This document shows, piece by piece, positions 1-9,528 of a stretch of DNA of 64,000 nt. Origin of the DNA: Acidihalobacter ferrooxydans (lineage in GTDB: Bacteria > Pseudomonadota > Gammaproteobacteria > DSM-5130 > Acidihalobacteraceae); assembly GCF_001975725.1 (NCBI RefSeq), contig NZ_CP019434.1, positions 2,005,486 to 2,069,485 of the forward strand, written 5' to 3'. How positions within the stretch are numbered: the stretch's first letter is position 1; the number at the start of each line of letters is the position of its first letter. A model generated the notes under the pieces. That model saw only the letters and a list, made by a program, of their open reading frames with translations. It had not been told where the DNA came from and ran no database searches. Made by a program: the position numbers and the translations under genes.

Positions 1-977
1 TCGGCGAACACATCGGCACCGGCGTCCAGAGCGATGTTGAGCCGCGTGGTGCCGCCCAGGAATACGCGCTCGCGCACCGTGCCGGGCAGCGTGTCCGGCG
101 GGATGCCAGCGCCGTTGAGGGCACTCACGCGCACATGTTCTGGACGCAGATACAGGCTGACCGGGATATTGCGCGCCAGCCCGCGCGCCTGCACGGTCGG
201 CAGACGCAGATCCTTGACCCTGACCACGCCGCCTTCACTGTCGGCCACCTGCCCGCTCAGCACGCTGGCGATGCCGATGAACCGGGCGACGAAACGATGC
301 GTGGGTGCCTGGTAGATTTCGAGGGGTGTCCCAACCTGCACCAGATTGCCTTCGTACATGACTGCCACGCGGTCGGAAATGGACAGCGCTTCTTCCTGAT
401 CGTGCGTGACGAACACGGTGGTAATGCCGGTTTCGCGCTGGATGCGGCGAATTTCCTCGCGCAGTTGCACCCGCACCTTGGCGTCGAGCGCCGAGAGCGG
501 TTCGTCGAGCAGCAACAGGGTCGGCTGGATCGCCAGTGCGCGCGCCAAGGCGACACGCTGCTGCTGGCCTCCGGATAACTGATGCGGATACTTGTCGGCG
601 TGGTCGGCCAGACCGACGAGATCGAGCATCTCGGCGACCCGCCGACGCTGCTCGGCGGCGGCGAGCTTGCGCACGCGCAGCCCGAAACGCACGTTGTCGG
701 CGGCGCTCATGTTGGGAAACAGGCTGTAGGCCTGGAACACCATGCCCATGTTGCGTCGGCTGGCCGGCACGCCGGTAATGTCCGTATCGCCCAGCAGCAC
801 GCGTCCGCCGTCGGCACGCTCGAAGCCAGCGAGAATGCGCAGCAGCGTCGTCTTGCCGCAACCGGAAGGGCCAAGCAGTGACAGGAATTCGCCGGGCGGC
901 AACTCCAGCGAAATATCGTGCAGCACGGTGCGCTCGCCGTAGCGCTTGGCGACACGTTCGATCGAGAGATACGACAT
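1..977 (-). CDS. ABC transporter ATP-binding protein (PotA/FbpC-like), C-terminus cut by window edge
   Basis: Cytoplasmic ATPase that would power the importer encoded by the three genes upstream. About 325 residues are visible. The Walker A motif GPSGCGKT lies near residues 36-43, the Q-loop glutamine near 82, the signature LSGGQ near 134-138, Walker B LLLLDEP near 154-160 and the switch histidine near 192. The part after about residue 240 resembles the TOBE-type regulatory domain of polyamine/iron/phosphonate importers. The ATG shares one base with the stop of the upstream permease (TGATG), so the two are translationally coupled. The substrate cannot be read from the ATPase. Spermidine, Fe(III) and 2-aminoethylphosphonate importers all have this organisation. 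Confidence 0.9.
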   Translation of the reverse strand, partial: MSYLSIERVAKRYGERTVLHDISLELPPGEFLSLLGPSGCGKTTLLRILAGFERADGGRVLLGDTDITGVPASRRNMGMVFQAYSLFPNMSAADNVRFGLRVRKLAAAEQRRRVAEMLDLVGLADHADKYPHQLSGGQQQRVALARALAIQPTLLLLDEPLSALDAKVRVQLREEIRRIQRETGITTVFVTHDQEEALSISDRVAVMYEGNLVQVGTPLEIYQAPTHRFVARFIGIASVLSGQVADSEGGVVRVKDLRLPTVQARGLARNIPVSLYLRPEHVRVSALNGAGIPPDTLPGTVRERVFLGGTTRLNIALDAGADVFA

Positions 978-1756
978 CAGCGGGCTCCCCCAAGTTGCGC
1001 CTGCCCGCGTCCGGTCAGCAGGACACCGAGCATGGCCAGCCAGGTGATGACAAAACTGAGCAGCGTCAGCGCGGCGGCCTCGGTCGCGGAAGTCTGGCCG
1101 ATGTAATTGATGTACACCGCGAAGGTGTTGAACAGCAGCACGTTGGCAAAGGTGAACTCGCCCATCACAATGGCGATGGTGAGCAACGCGGCGCCGGCCA
1201 GCGCGCTGGTCAGATTGGGCACCAGTACGCGCAGAATCAGCGTCCCCCAACCCGCGCCGAGACTTTGCGAGGCTTCCGTCAGCGTTTTCAGGTCCAGCGA
1301 CCGCATGCCGACGTCCAGCGCACGGTAGGTATAGGGCAATGCGAGTATCACATAGGGCACGACCAGAAAGTTGGCGGTGCCGACGAACCATGAAGGCCCC
1401 GTGTATAGCGCGGTCAAGCCGGCCACCAGAGCAATTGGCGGCACCACGAACGGTAGTACCGACAGCACATCGAACAGCGGTTTGAAGGCTTTTGCTTTCA
1501 AATGCATCCAGAACACGGCCGGGATGAGAAACACCAGAGTGACCGCGATGGTTTCCAGCGCAAGGTGGAGAGAGGTCCAGAGGCTCTCCCACAGCTCGCG
1601 CTGGTGGATCAGATTGATGTAGGCGCTCAGTCCGTAATGATCGCCGCCTTCCCAGAAACTGAAAATACCGGTGGCAATCAACGGCACCACGAAATACACG
1701 CCAGCCAGCAGCAGCATCGCCGCGCCACTCCAGGACATACGCAAGGCGCCGTTCAT
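977..1756 (-). CDS. ABC transporter permease, second subunit
   Basis: Inner-membrane permease of 259 residues with about six hydrophobic segments. It carries an EAA-type loop (EASQSLGAGWG) that would dock onto the ATPase. The ATG at 1756 overlaps the stop of the upstream permease by four bases (ATGA). Longer open frame upstream of this start has no membrane character and lies inside the neighbouring gene. Family: PotC/PhnV/FbpB-like binding-protein-dependent permeases. It should form a heterodimeric channel with the product of the preceding gene. Confidence 0.88.
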   Translation of the reverse strand: MNGALRMSWSGAAMLLLAGVYFVVPLIATGIFSFWEGGDHYGLSAYINLIHQRELWESLWTSLHLALETIAVTLVFLIPAVFWMHLKAKAFKPLFDVLSVLPFVVPPIALVAGLTALYTGPSWFVGTANFLVVPYVILALPYTYRALDVGMRSLDLKTLTEASQSLGAGWGTLILRVLVPNLTSALAGAALLTIAIVMGEFTFANVLLFNTFAVYINYIGQTSATEAAALTLLSFVITWLAMLGVLLTGRGQAQLGGAR

Positions 1757-2643
1757 CGCCGCATCCAGCGGCCGGCGCGGCGCGCGGCGATGGCATAGAA
1801 CAGCATGATGACGACCATCACTGCGATCATCCCGAGCGCCAGTGCGGCACCGGTCTGCGGTGACAACATGACATTTCCGGAAAGCACGTTGCTGATTTCC
1901 ACCGGGACAAGGGCGAGGCTGCCAGAGGTCAATGCATAAGGTGTCGCATAAGCGGAAAACGCGTTGCCGAACAACAGGATGTAAGCCGACATCAGGGAAG
2001 GGAGCAGGATCGGCAGGCCGACGTGACGCCAGTAGACCCATTGGTTTGCGCCGAGATTTTCCGCCGCCTCGCGCCATTCCCCGCGCAAACCCTCGATGGC
2101 TGGCGTAATCACGATGATCATCAGTGGGATCTGGAAATACGCGTAGACGACGATCAGGCCGGTGACCGAATACAGGCTGAAACCCTGCGCATACAGATTG
2201 ATCCCCAATCCCTTCAGCCAGAGGGTCACGAGACCGAGGCTGCCGAGGGTGGAGATGAAGGCAAACGCCAGCGGTACGCCAGCGAAATTGGCGGCCACGG
2301 CGCTGAACGATGTCACCATTGAGCGCAGTCCGCGCGGTGCGCCGGGCCGAAGGATGAGATAGGCGAGTACGCCGCCGATCAGCAGCCCGACCAGCGCTGA
2401 CACGGAGGACAGAATGATGGAGTTCACAAAGGCCGTAACGGTCTGCGCCTGACCGAGTTGCGCGATGTATTTGAACGTGAAGCCATGCTCACCACTGAAC
2501 GCCTGCTGGAGCAGACGCAGCGACGGCAGCACCAGGAAAGCGAATACGTAGAACAGGAAAGGGCCGATGAACAGCACGGTCAGCCAGTTGACCGGCCGGA
2601 GGCGAACCCCGGCCGGCGTTTTACCTGCAACAGTCTCCTGCAT
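1753..2643 (-). CDS. ABC transporter permease, first subunit
   Basis: Inner-membrane permease of 296 residues. It has a hydrophobic first segment after a basic N-terminus and about six membrane spans in all. The EAA loop (EAAENLGANQWVYW) is clear. I chose the ATG at 2643 because it overlaps the stop of the binding-protein gene as TGATG. A start 24 bases further upstream is possible but would overlap that gene more deeply. It pairs with the second permease in a PotB/PotC-like arrangement. Confidence 0.88.
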   Translation of the reverse strand: MQETVAGKTPAGVRLRPVNWLTVLFIGPFLFYVFAFLVLPSLRLLQQAFSGEHGFTFKYIAQLGQAQTVTAFVNSIILSSVSALVGLLIGGVLAYLILRPGAPRGLRSMVTSFSAVAANFAGVPLAFAFISTLGSLGLVTLWLKGLGINLYAQGFSLYSVTGLIVVYAYFQIPLMIIVITPAIEGLRGEWREAAENLGANQWVYWRHVGLPILLPSLMSAYILLFGNAFSAYATPYALTSGSLALVPVEISNVLSGNVMLSPQTGAALALGMIAVMVVIMLFYAIAARRAGRWMRR

Positions 2644-3779
2644 CAGACGCTGACCGCCTTGGTCCACTCAGCCTGCAGCATTTTCTGCGCTTTTTCGGAC
2701 TGCGCCTGAGTGGGGAACTGCACTTCCTTGTAGGGCTTGGCCGGCGGCAGTTCCTTGAGCAGTTTCTCGGGCACCACGCCGCGGCTGACCATGTCGGAAA
2801 AACGCGCCGGATGCGCGTAGCCTTCGAGGTAAATCAGCTGCCCGGCATCGGAATACAGGAACTCTTCCCACAACTGCGCGGCCTTCAGGTTCGGCGCGTA
2901 CTGGCTGATCGCCTGACAGTAGTAGCTCCCATAGGGCGGCGCCCCTTCCGGCAGGATCGTGTCGATCTGCACCAGATGTTTGTTCTTCACCGTCAGCGCC
3001 AGATTCAGATAATCCCAGTTCACCACGATTGGCGTCTGACCGGAGACCAGGCTGGCGGATTTCGCGCTGGAAGGATTGAAATTTCCGGCTTTTGCCAGCT
3101 TGGCAAAGAACTCGATACCCGGCCCGATATCATCCAGCGAGCCGCCATTGGCCAATGCGGCGGCATAGACTGCGCCGAATGCGGCGCCAGCACCCAGCGG
3201 GCTGCCGTTGAGCGCGACCATGCCCTTGTATTCAGGCTTGAGCAGATCGGCCCAGGTTTTGGGTGCATTCTTGACCACCGAGCGGTTGACGCCGAAGGAT
3301 TCGACTCCGTAATAATCGCCATACCACAATCCGCCGGGATCTTTCATGCCGCTCGGAATACTATCCCAGGTGCTGACCTTATAAGGCTGAAACAAACCTT
3401 CCTTGGCGCCGATCAGCGCAAACGACGGACCGACATCGACGGCGTCAGGGGCACGGCCCTGGCCCTTGAGCGAACGAATCGCTTGCAGCTCCTGCGCGGA
3501 GCTGGCGTCCGGCGACGCGCTGTGCACACGAATACCATAGAGCTGCTCGAACGTTTTGATCATCTTGCCGTAATTTGCCCAGTCCGGCGGTAGTGCGATC
3601 ACGTTGAGCCGGCCTTCCTGCTTGGCCGCGGCGATCAGCATCTTGTCCATCGGATGTGTGGCGGCGGCAGCTGTGCCCGCCAGACCCGGCAAGAACACCG
3701 ACGCGACACCGGCACCCACGGCCCCTGCACTCAATTTAAGGAACTGGCGGCGGCTCGCCTTGTTGTTACGATCATCCAT
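2643..3779 (-). CDS. Tat-exported extracellular solute-binding protein
   Basis: Periplasmic receptor of 378 residues that would deliver substrate to the downstream permeases. The N-terminus carries a twin-arginine signal (SRRQFLKLSAG) followed by a hydrophobic stretch and an Ala-rich cleavage region near residue 40, so export is probably folded and through Tat. The rest resembles PotD/FutA/AEP-type binding proteins. The ATG at 3779 is preceded by a good Shine-Dalgarno (AAGGGG). It is the first gene of the leftward operon binding protein, permease, permease, ATPase. Tat export is compatible with a cofactor-bound or metal-bound ligand, but the ligand is not identifiable by eye. Confidence 0.87.
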   Translation of the reverse strand: MDDRNNKASRRQFLKLSAGAVGAGVASVFLPGLAGTAAAATHPMDKMLIAAAKQEGRLNVIALPPDWANYGKMIKTFEQLYGIRVHSASPDASSAQELQAIRSLKGQGRAPDAVDVGPSFALIGAKEGLFQPYKVSTWDSIPSGMKDPGGLWYGDYYGVESFGVNRSVVKNAPKTWADLLKPEYKGMVALNGSPLGAGAAFGAVYAAALANGGSLDDIGPGIEFFAKLAKAGNFNPSSAKSASLVSGQTPIVVNWDYLNLALTVKNKHLVQIDTILPEGAPPYGSYYCQAISQYAPNLKAAQLWEEFLYSDAGQLIYLEGYAHPARFSDMVSRGVVPEKLLKELPPAKPYKEVQFPTQAQSEKAQKMLQAEWTKAVSV

Positions 3780-4034
3780 CTTGATTCCCCTTCTGTGATT
3801 GACTGGCAAACATCGCATAATGGTAAAACGGTAATGGTAAACCCGCGAAATGACACACACATGACGACGTTGCTGAGCGTGAGTGTAGACCCTGGCTCGC
3901 AAAGGTGCGCGCCACACTGCGGTGTGGCCTGACGTCGCGGCTCACAGACTGCCGTGTCGCCAGGAATTTCGGGTTGATGCGGTCTTGGGAACGCACCTGA
4001 ACAAGGCACGATGCGCACATCTATCTGCGCACCA
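3780..4034. other. Intergenic region upstream of the binding-protein operon
   Basis: This stretch should hold the promoter of the leftward importer operon. It contains a perfect 7-bp dyad, GCCACAC/GTGTGGC, at 3911-3928 with no T-run, so it is more like an operator than a terminator. I see no gene in it. Confidence 0.4.
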
Positions 4035-4068
4035 TAAAAAAACGCCTCCGGGTTTCCACGGAGGCGTT
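4035..4068 (-). terminator. Rho-independent terminator of the liv operon
   Basis: A perfect 10-bp stem, AACGCCTCCG/CGGAGGCGTT (4041-4050 and 4059-4068), with an 8-base loop. Read leftward, the stem is followed by a run of seven T. It lies 25 bases beyond the stop of the second LivK-type gene, so it ends the liv transcript. Confidence 0.93.
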
Positions 4069-4092
4069 CGGATCACACCGGGCCAATACCGC

Positions 4093-5364
4093 TTACTTCA
4101 GGCCGAGCTTCTTGGTGATGGCGGAAATCTGCTGGGGAGACATGGTCTCGATATCGACAATCTTGCCGTTCTTGACCTGCCACACCACTTCCGGGCCGGA
4201 CACATCGCCTTCGGCATTGAACTGCAAGGTTCCCGAGGAACCGATATAACGGATCGGCTTGCCTTCGGCCAGCAGCTTCTTCGCTTCCTTGAAGCCCTTG
4301 ATACTGGCTTTGATCGGCGTACCCTTCGGGTTCTCGGTAATGCCGCGAATATGGTCCTTGATGCAAGTGCCTGTATCGCACTTGCCGGCTTCCATGGCCA
4401 GCGCAATGACGGCTACGGCGTCGTACGTGTTGGTGTCGTAGGGCTGGGTGAACCCGTGCCCGTACATGCGCTTGAATGCCGACTTGACCAGCGGCAGACT
4501 CTTGGTCGTCGTGCTGCCTGGCACGGTGCCCCAGACATGGCCGTTTAGGTACTTGCCACCGACATCACTGATGAACTGCGGCGAATTCAGCGCATCGGGG
4601 AACATGTAGGTATTCGCGCCGCCATTGCTGATCCACTCACGCATGATGGTCGCGCTTTCGGTCGGGTAGCCGACCAGGAACAGACCCTGCGGATTGCCCT
4701 GCAATGCTTGCGTGACCTCGGAGCGGTAGGACGGCTGTTTCGGATTGTAGGGCACCATGGCCGTCACGGTATCGCCGTAGGCGGTGAACGCCTCCTTGAA
4801 ACGATTCGCCAGACCGATACCGTACGGGTTGTTGAGGTAGATGACCGCAACGCGCTTGAGTTTGGCCTTGTTGTGCACCACGTCGGCCATGGCCACGCCC
4901 TGCAACGCATCGGACGGCGGCGTGCGGAACCAATAGCCATGCAATTTGCCTTCCTTGGCCAGTGCGGTGAACGCGGGCGAGGTCGATCCGGGCGAAATCT
5001 GCACGACTTTGCTCGGCACGTTGACGGAAGTCAGCATCGCCATGGACACGCCGCTGGACAATGCGCCGACGATGGCAGGAACGCCGCTGATGTCGACCAG
5101 TTTCTTATCCGCGTCGACCGCGATCGCCGGTTGGGTCCGGGAGTCGGCCACCTTGAGATCCAGTCGGCAACCGTTGATGCCGCCGGCCTTATTGAATTGC
5201 GCAGCCGCCAACTGCCCTGCCTTGACGTTCTCCTGCCCCATCGCACCGAGCGAGCCGGTCAATGGCAGAACCATGCCGATTGATGTCGTGCACGCGGCAT
5301 GCCCTGTCAAAGGCAAGGCGCCGAGCGCCAGAGTGACGGCCAAACTAAGATAACGTTTACGCAT
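4093..5364 (-). CDS. LivK-type branched-chain amino acid/amide ABC binding protein (second copy)
   Basis: Periplasmic binding protein of 423 residues, type I fold (Peripla_BP_6 class). A Sec signal peptide ends near residue 23 (GHA before ACTTSIG). The mature part begins with the usual IGMVLPLTGSLGAMGQ region and shares many blocks with the gene just upstream, for example VPAIVGALSSGVSMA and SYRSEV. It is a tandem paralogue and the last gene of the operon, followed directly by a strong terminator. Two receptors for one permease usually widen substrate range. The ligand (branched-chain amino acid, amide or urea-like) cannot be fixed from sequence. Confidence 0.88.
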   Translation of the reverse strand: MRKRYLSLAVTLALGALPLTGHAACTTSIGMVLPLTGSLGAMGQENVKAGQLAAAQFNKAGGINGCRLDLKVADSRTQPAIAVDADKKLVDISGVPAIVGALSSGVSMAMLTSVNVPSKVVQISPGSTSPAFTALAKEGKLHGYWFRTPPSDALQGVAMADVVHNKAKLKRVAVIYLNNPYGIGLANRFKEAFTAYGDTVTAMVPYNPKQPSYRSEVTQALQGNPQGLFLVGYPTESATIMREWISNGGANTYMFPDALNSPQFISDVGGKYLNGHVWGTVPGSTTTKSLPLVKSAFKRMYGHGFTQPYDTNTYDAVAVIALAMEAGKCDTGTCIKDHIRGITENPKGTPIKASIKGFKEAKKLLAEGKPIRYIGSSGTLQFNAEGDVSGPEVVWQVKNGKIVDIETMSPQQISAITKKLGLK

Positions 5365-5521
5365 AAGTTGTTCCCTCCACGGAAACTATTGGATTAGCCC
5401 TGCTAACTTGAAAGTCCAGCGACTGCGCTGCTGGTCAAAACAGTTCGCCATACGGCGTTTAACTGCCCCTACACGAACCATGAAACGCTGTTGTAGCGCT
5501 CGGGCCCGCCTTCCTGCACGG

Positions 5522-5552
5522 TTCGGTGGAACGCGAGGCGCGTCCCACCGAA
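5522..5552 (-). promoter_or_regulatory. Intercistronic hairpin between the two livK-type genes
   Basis: Long stem TTCGGTGG/CCACCGAA continued by ACGCG/CGCGT across one mismatch, with a three-base loop. There is no T-run on either side, so it is not a normal terminator. It sits 36 bases after the first binding-protein stop, in a 220-base gap. A 3'-end stabiliser that raises the amount of the upstream receptor relative to the permeases is the likely role, as known in other periplasmic-binding-protein operons. That role is inference. Confidence 0.6.
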
Positions 5553-5587
5553 GACGACGCCACAGGAGCGCCGTCGATTACCGTTGA

Positions 5588-6853
5588 TCAATACTTCTTG
5601 ATAATTGCGTCGATGGTCTTGACGCTCATCATGCCGGTCTGCTCGACCTTGCCGCCCTTGACGGTCCAGATGGCCATCGGGCCGGACACATCGCCATACT
5701 TATCGAAAGTCAGTTCGCCGACAGCGCCGACATAATGGAAAGGCTTGCCTTCCTTCATCAGCATCTTGGCCTTCTCGAAGCCCTTGGCACCGGCGTAAAC
5801 CGGCACGCCCGCCGTGCCAGTGACGGCACGGATATTGTCCTTGATGGCAGTGGCATCAGCGCTCTTGGCCTTTTCCATCGCCAGCGCAATCACCATTACC
5901 GCATCATAGGCGTTGGTCATGTAGGCCTGAGTCGGGAAGTTGCCGTACTTCGCCTTGAAATCGTTTTTGAAAGTGGTCAACGAAGGCGTGGCGACGGAAC
6001 CACCGGCCGTGCCGATGACTTTTTTCATGTATTTGGCGCCGACATCGTCCACGAACTTCTGCGACTCCAACCCATCGGGGAGCAAAAAGACCTGCGGGCC
6101 GCCGGACGAAATCCACTCACGCGCGACCGTTGTGCCATCTCCCGGATAACCGATCAGGAATACGGCCTGCGGATGCCCCTGCAAGGCGCTATTGACCTCG
6201 GAACGGTATGAAGGCTGATTGGGGTTGTAGGGCACTGACGCCGTAATATCGCCGCCCATTTTTTTGAAGTAGGTGCTGAACTCTCCGGCCAGACCTTCGC
6301 CATAGGGGTTCTTGATATAGATCACCGCAACGCGCTTGAGTCCGTTGTCATGCGCCTCTTTCGCCATGGCAACGCTCTGCAGAGCGTCTGACGGCGCGGT
6401 ACGGAACCAGTACCCTTTGGTCGTACCCTGCTTGGCCAGCTCAGTGAAGCTTGGCGAGGTCGAGGCCGGTGAAATCTGTACCACATGGGAAGGCGCGGTC
6501 ACCGAGGTCAGGATCGCCATGGACACGCCGCTGGACAGCGCGCCGACAATGGCCGGCACATGATTGATATCGACCAATTGCTTGGCGGCGGTAACGCCGA
6601 CGGCCGGATTGGTCTGATCATCGAGCAAGGCGAGTTTGAGCGTACAGCCGTTGACGCCGCCAGCCTTGTTGACGGTGTCAACCGCCAAATCGGCACCCTT
6701 GGCAATCGACTGCCCCAGCGCGCCCAGGGAACCGGTCAGCGCCATGACGCTGCCGATCGTCGTCGTGCACGCGGCCTGTGCCGCGACCGGCGCGACGGCA
6801 AATACGCCAATGACCGCCGAAGCAATCAGGGTTTTCTTTAAAGATTTTTTCAT
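5588..6853 (-). CDS. LivK-type branched-chain amino acid/amide ABC binding protein (first copy)
   Basis: Periplasmic receptor of 421 residues. A lysine-rich Sec signal peptide (MKKSLKKTLIASAV) is followed by a cleavage site near residue 27 (AQA before ACTTTIG). The ATG at 6853 has a good Shine-Dalgarno (AGAGG), and the open frame upstream of it has no signal character. It follows livM by 79 bases and is closely related to the next gene downstream. It should feed LivHMGF. Confidence 0.88.
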   Translation of the reverse strand: MKKSLKKTLIASAVIGVFAVAPVAAQAACTTTIGSVMALTGSLGALGQSIAKGADLAVDTVNKAGGVNGCTLKLALLDDQTNPAVGVTAAKQLVDINHVPAIVGALSSGVSMAILTSVTAPSHVVQISPASTSPSFTELAKQGTTKGYWFRTAPSDALQSVAMAKEAHDNGLKRVAVIYIKNPYGEGLAGEFSTYFKKMGGDITASVPYNPNQPSYRSEVNSALQGHPQAVFLIGYPGDGTTVAREWISSGGPQVFLLPDGLESQKFVDDVGAKYMKKVIGTAGGSVATPSLTTFKNDFKAKYGNFPTQAYMTNAYDAVMVIALAMEKAKSADATAIKDNIRAVTGTAGVPVYAGAKGFEKAKMLMKEGKPFHYVGAVGELTFDKYGDVSGPMAIWTVKGGKVEQTGMMSVKTIDAIIKKY

Positions 6854-6932
6854 GTTCGAGCTACCTCTGAGATCAGTGAAATTACAGCCAGATGCGTGGC
6901 GTCGGTCACAAACGCCCTTCACAGGTCTGGCA

Positions 6933-7898
6933 TCACCCTTGTGAAATTTTGCTTCGTGCGCGTTCGGCAGCGATTGCCTTACGCTCACCCATGATGCCGC
7001 GCGGACGGAACAGCAGCGCCAACATCAATACGAGGCCGATCAAAACGATCTGTATCGCGCCGCCCTTGACCTGCAAGCCCGCAGGCAGAATGCTCATGAC
7101 CACGGTGCCGCTCCCCGTCCACAAACCCCACACGAGTACCGCGCCGACAATCGCGCCAAGATTGCTGCCGCTGCCACCGACAATGAGCATCGCCCAGACC
7201 TGGAAGGTCAGGATCGGCAGAAACAGCGTGGGACTGATGTACTTGATGAAGCAGGCATACATCGCACCCGACAGGCCCATGAGTATGGCGCCTATGACAA
7301 AGGACTGCAGGCGGTAACTGAAAGCATTCTTGCCCACCGAACCGGCAGCCGTTTCATCCTCTCGAATTGCCATCAGCACCCGTCCCCAGGGCGCGTTGAC
7401 CATACGTTGCAGGCCGAGATACACCAACCCCACGATGACGAGCATCATGATCAGAAAAAAGACGTTGTAACTCAGGTTGCTCTGAAAATAGCCAGCCAAC
7501 GGCTGCGGGATGTTGTAAATCCCCTGCGAGCCACCGGTCAGCCAGCTCATATTGTTGGCAACGAGCTGAATGCTGGCAGCCGTGCCGATTGTCGCAATGG
7601 CCAGGTAATCGTCGCGCAGGCGGAGCGTTGGAAATCCAATAATCAGCGCGATGACACCCGTGATCACCATGGCGCCCAGCACCGCCGGTATGAATGGCCA
7701 GTTGAAGCCCCCGAGGTGCCCCCCCTGAGCCGGCGTGGCAAGAATCGAGAACGTGTAGGCACCCACGGCGAAAAAACCCACGACACCGATGTTGAACAGC
7801 CCGGTATAACCCCATTGAAGATTCAGACCGAGCGCCATGATGGCGTAGATCGATGCCAGGATGAGAAAGAAAACGAAGTAGGAAAACAGACCGGTCAT
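6933..7898 (-). CDS. livM: Branched-chain amino acid ABC permease LivM-type
   Basis: Inner-membrane permease of 321 residues with about eight to ten hydrophobic spans. It has the family blocks NLQWGYTGLFNIGVVGFFAVG and, near the C-terminus, GGSGSNLGAIVGA and LLFRPRGI. The ATG at 7898 overlaps the livH stop by four bases (ATGA). It forms the transmembrane pore with LivH. The name follows family and position; the substrate may not be a branched-chain amino acid. Confidence 0.9.
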   Translation of the reverse strand: MTGLFSYFVFFLILASIYAIMALGLNLQWGYTGLFNIGVVGFFAVGAYTFSILATPAQGGHLGGFNWPFIPAVLGAMVITGVIALIIGFPTLRLRDDYLAIATIGTAASIQLVANNMSWLTGGSQGIYNIPQPLAGYFQSNLSYNVFFLIMMLVIVGLVYLGLQRMVNAPWGRVLMAIREDETAAGSVGKNAFSYRLQSFVIGAILMGLSGAMYACFIKYISPTLFLPILTFQVWAMLIVGGSGSNLGAIVGAVLVWGLWTGSGTVVMSILPAGLQVKGGAIQIVLIGLVLMLALLFRPRGIMGERKAIAAERARSKISQG

Positions 7899-8794
7899 CG
7901 GGTTTTCTCCCCAAGGATGCCGCTGGGCCGTACCAGCAGCACCAGAATCATGATGATGAAAGCGACCGCTGGCTTGTATGCCGGCGATATGAACAGTACG
8001 GACAGATCGGCGGCAATGCCAATGACCATCCCGCCGAGAATTGCGCCATAGATACTGCCCACGCCCCCGAGAATTGCCGCAGCGAACAGGAACAGCAGCA
8101 GATTGAAGCCCATGTCCGGCAAAATCTGCACGGTCAGACCGAAAAACACGCCCGCCACTGCCGCCAGCGAGGCGCCGACGATCCAGGTCCAACGCACGAT
8201 GCCTTGGATATTGATGCCCGTGACCTGTGCCAGTGCAGTATTGTCGGCCGTGGCGCGCATCGCTTTGCCCAACTTCGTGCGCGTCATAAACAAATGCAGC
8301 ACGATGACCAGCACGATGCTGAGACCCACCACGAAGAGCTGGTCCGGCGTCACCCGTACGCCAGGCAGTATTTCCTTTGCGATCTGGATGTTATCCGAGT
8401 AATACTCGGGCTCCGGGCCGAATATCACCACGATCAGGTTGCGCAGCAACAGCGAAGCGCCAAACGAGGCGATCACCAGCGCGACCTGGATGTTGCTCTT
8501 GCGCAGGATGCGAAACACCAGCCAGTCGACGACGAGCGCGAGTACCGACGTCATCACGGCAGCGAAAATCAGCGCCAGAATGAAGGGCCAGCCGAACGAA
8601 AGAGAACCGAACGTACCCTGCACGCCGCTGAAGGCAGCGATCACAATCCAGGCAAAATAAGCACCCCAGGTCAGCAACGAACCGTGCGCAAAGTTGGCGA
8701 AATTGAGAATATTGTAGGTCAGTGTCAGACCCACCGCGCCAAGCGCGAGTGTCGAGCCGAGAACGATCCCATCGGCCAGATATTGGGCGATCAT
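7895..8794 (-). CDS. livH: Branched-chain amino acid ABC permease LivH-type
   Basis: Inner-membrane permease of 299 residues, the usual LivH length. It has the typical N-terminal block GIVLGSTLALGAVGLTLTY followed by NFANFAHG, and ends with LLVRPSGILGEKTR. It overlaps livF upstream and livM downstream by ATGA, so the four transporter-core genes are tightly coupled. Confidence 0.92.
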   Translation of the reverse strand: MIAQYLADGIVLGSTLALGAVGLTLTYNILNFANFAHGSLLTWGAYFAWIVIAAFSGVQGTFGSLSFGWPFILALIFAAVMTSVLALVVDWLVFRILRKSNIQVALVIASFGASLLLRNLIVVIFGPEPEYYSDNIQIAKEILPGVRVTPDQLFVVGLSIVLVIVLHLFMTRTKLGKAMRATADNTALAQVTGINIQGIVRWTWIVGASLAAVAGVFFGLTVQILPDMGFNLLLFLFAAAILGGVGSIYGAILGGMVIGIAADLSVLFISPAYKPAVAFIIMILVLLVRPSGILGEKTR

Positions 8795-9528
8795 AGCAAG
8801 CCTCCCCTGGAGCCGAGGTAGAGTTCACCGACCTCGGGATTTTTCAGTAATGCGTCCGCGCGGTCTTCGATCTGCTCCTTGCCTTCCGCAAGTACGTAGC
8901 CACGGTCGGAAATCATCAGACCCGCCTTGGCGTTCTGTTCAACCATCAGGATCGTGACGCCCGAATCGCGTACCTGCTGCACGTTCTCGAATACCATGCC
9001 GACCAGCTTGGGTGACAGGCCGGCAGACGGCTCGTCGAGCATCAGCAGTTTCGGCTCGACCATCAGCGCGCGCCCAAAAGCCACCATTTGACGTTGTCCG
9101 CCGGAGAGCTTGCCGGCTGGCAGATGACGCAGGCGTGCCAGATCGGGAAACAGTTCATAGGTCGCCTCCATGCGTTCGGCGATGCCGGTCTTGCGCGTGT
9201 AGGCACCCATTTCGAGATTTTCTTCAACGGTCAGCTTGGCGAACACGTTATTGACCTGCGGCACATAGCCGATGCCTTCGGCAACCATCCGGTGCGAGGC
9301 AATCCCGGTAATATCCTTGCCCAGCAAGGTGACCTTGCCGCTGAACACCGTCAACATGCCCGCAATGGTCTTGATCAGCGTGGACTTCCCGGCACCGTTC
9401 GGACCAAGCACCGTGACGATCTCGCCCGCATGCACCACAACGTTGGCGCCGCGCAAAATCGGCACGCCCGGCGTATAGCCGGCTTCCAGATCGGATGCCT
9501 GGAGCACCACTTCGCGTTGCGCGCTCAT
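8791..9528 (-). CDS. livF: Branched-chain amino acid ABC ATPase LivF-type
   Basis: Cytoplasmic ATPase of 245 residues. Walker A GPNGAGKS is near residues 42-49, the signature is LSGGQRQMV, and Walker B is KLLMLDEPSAGLSP, the LivF form. It starts inside the stop of livG (ATGA at 9525-9528) and ends overlapping livH. It partners LivG on the LivHM pore. Confidence 0.93.
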   Translation of the reverse strand: MSAQREVVLQASDLEAGYTPGVPILRGANVVVHAGEIVTVLGPNGAGKSTLIKTIAGMLTVFSGKVTLLGKDITGIASHRMVAEGIGYVPQVNNVFAKLTVEENLEMGAYTRKTGIAERMEATYELFPDLARLRHLPAGKLSGGQRQMVAFGRALMVEPKLLMLDEPSAGLSPKLVGMVFENVQQVRDSGVTILMVEQNAKAGLMISDRGYVLAEGKEQIEDRADALLKNPEVGELYLGSRGGLL

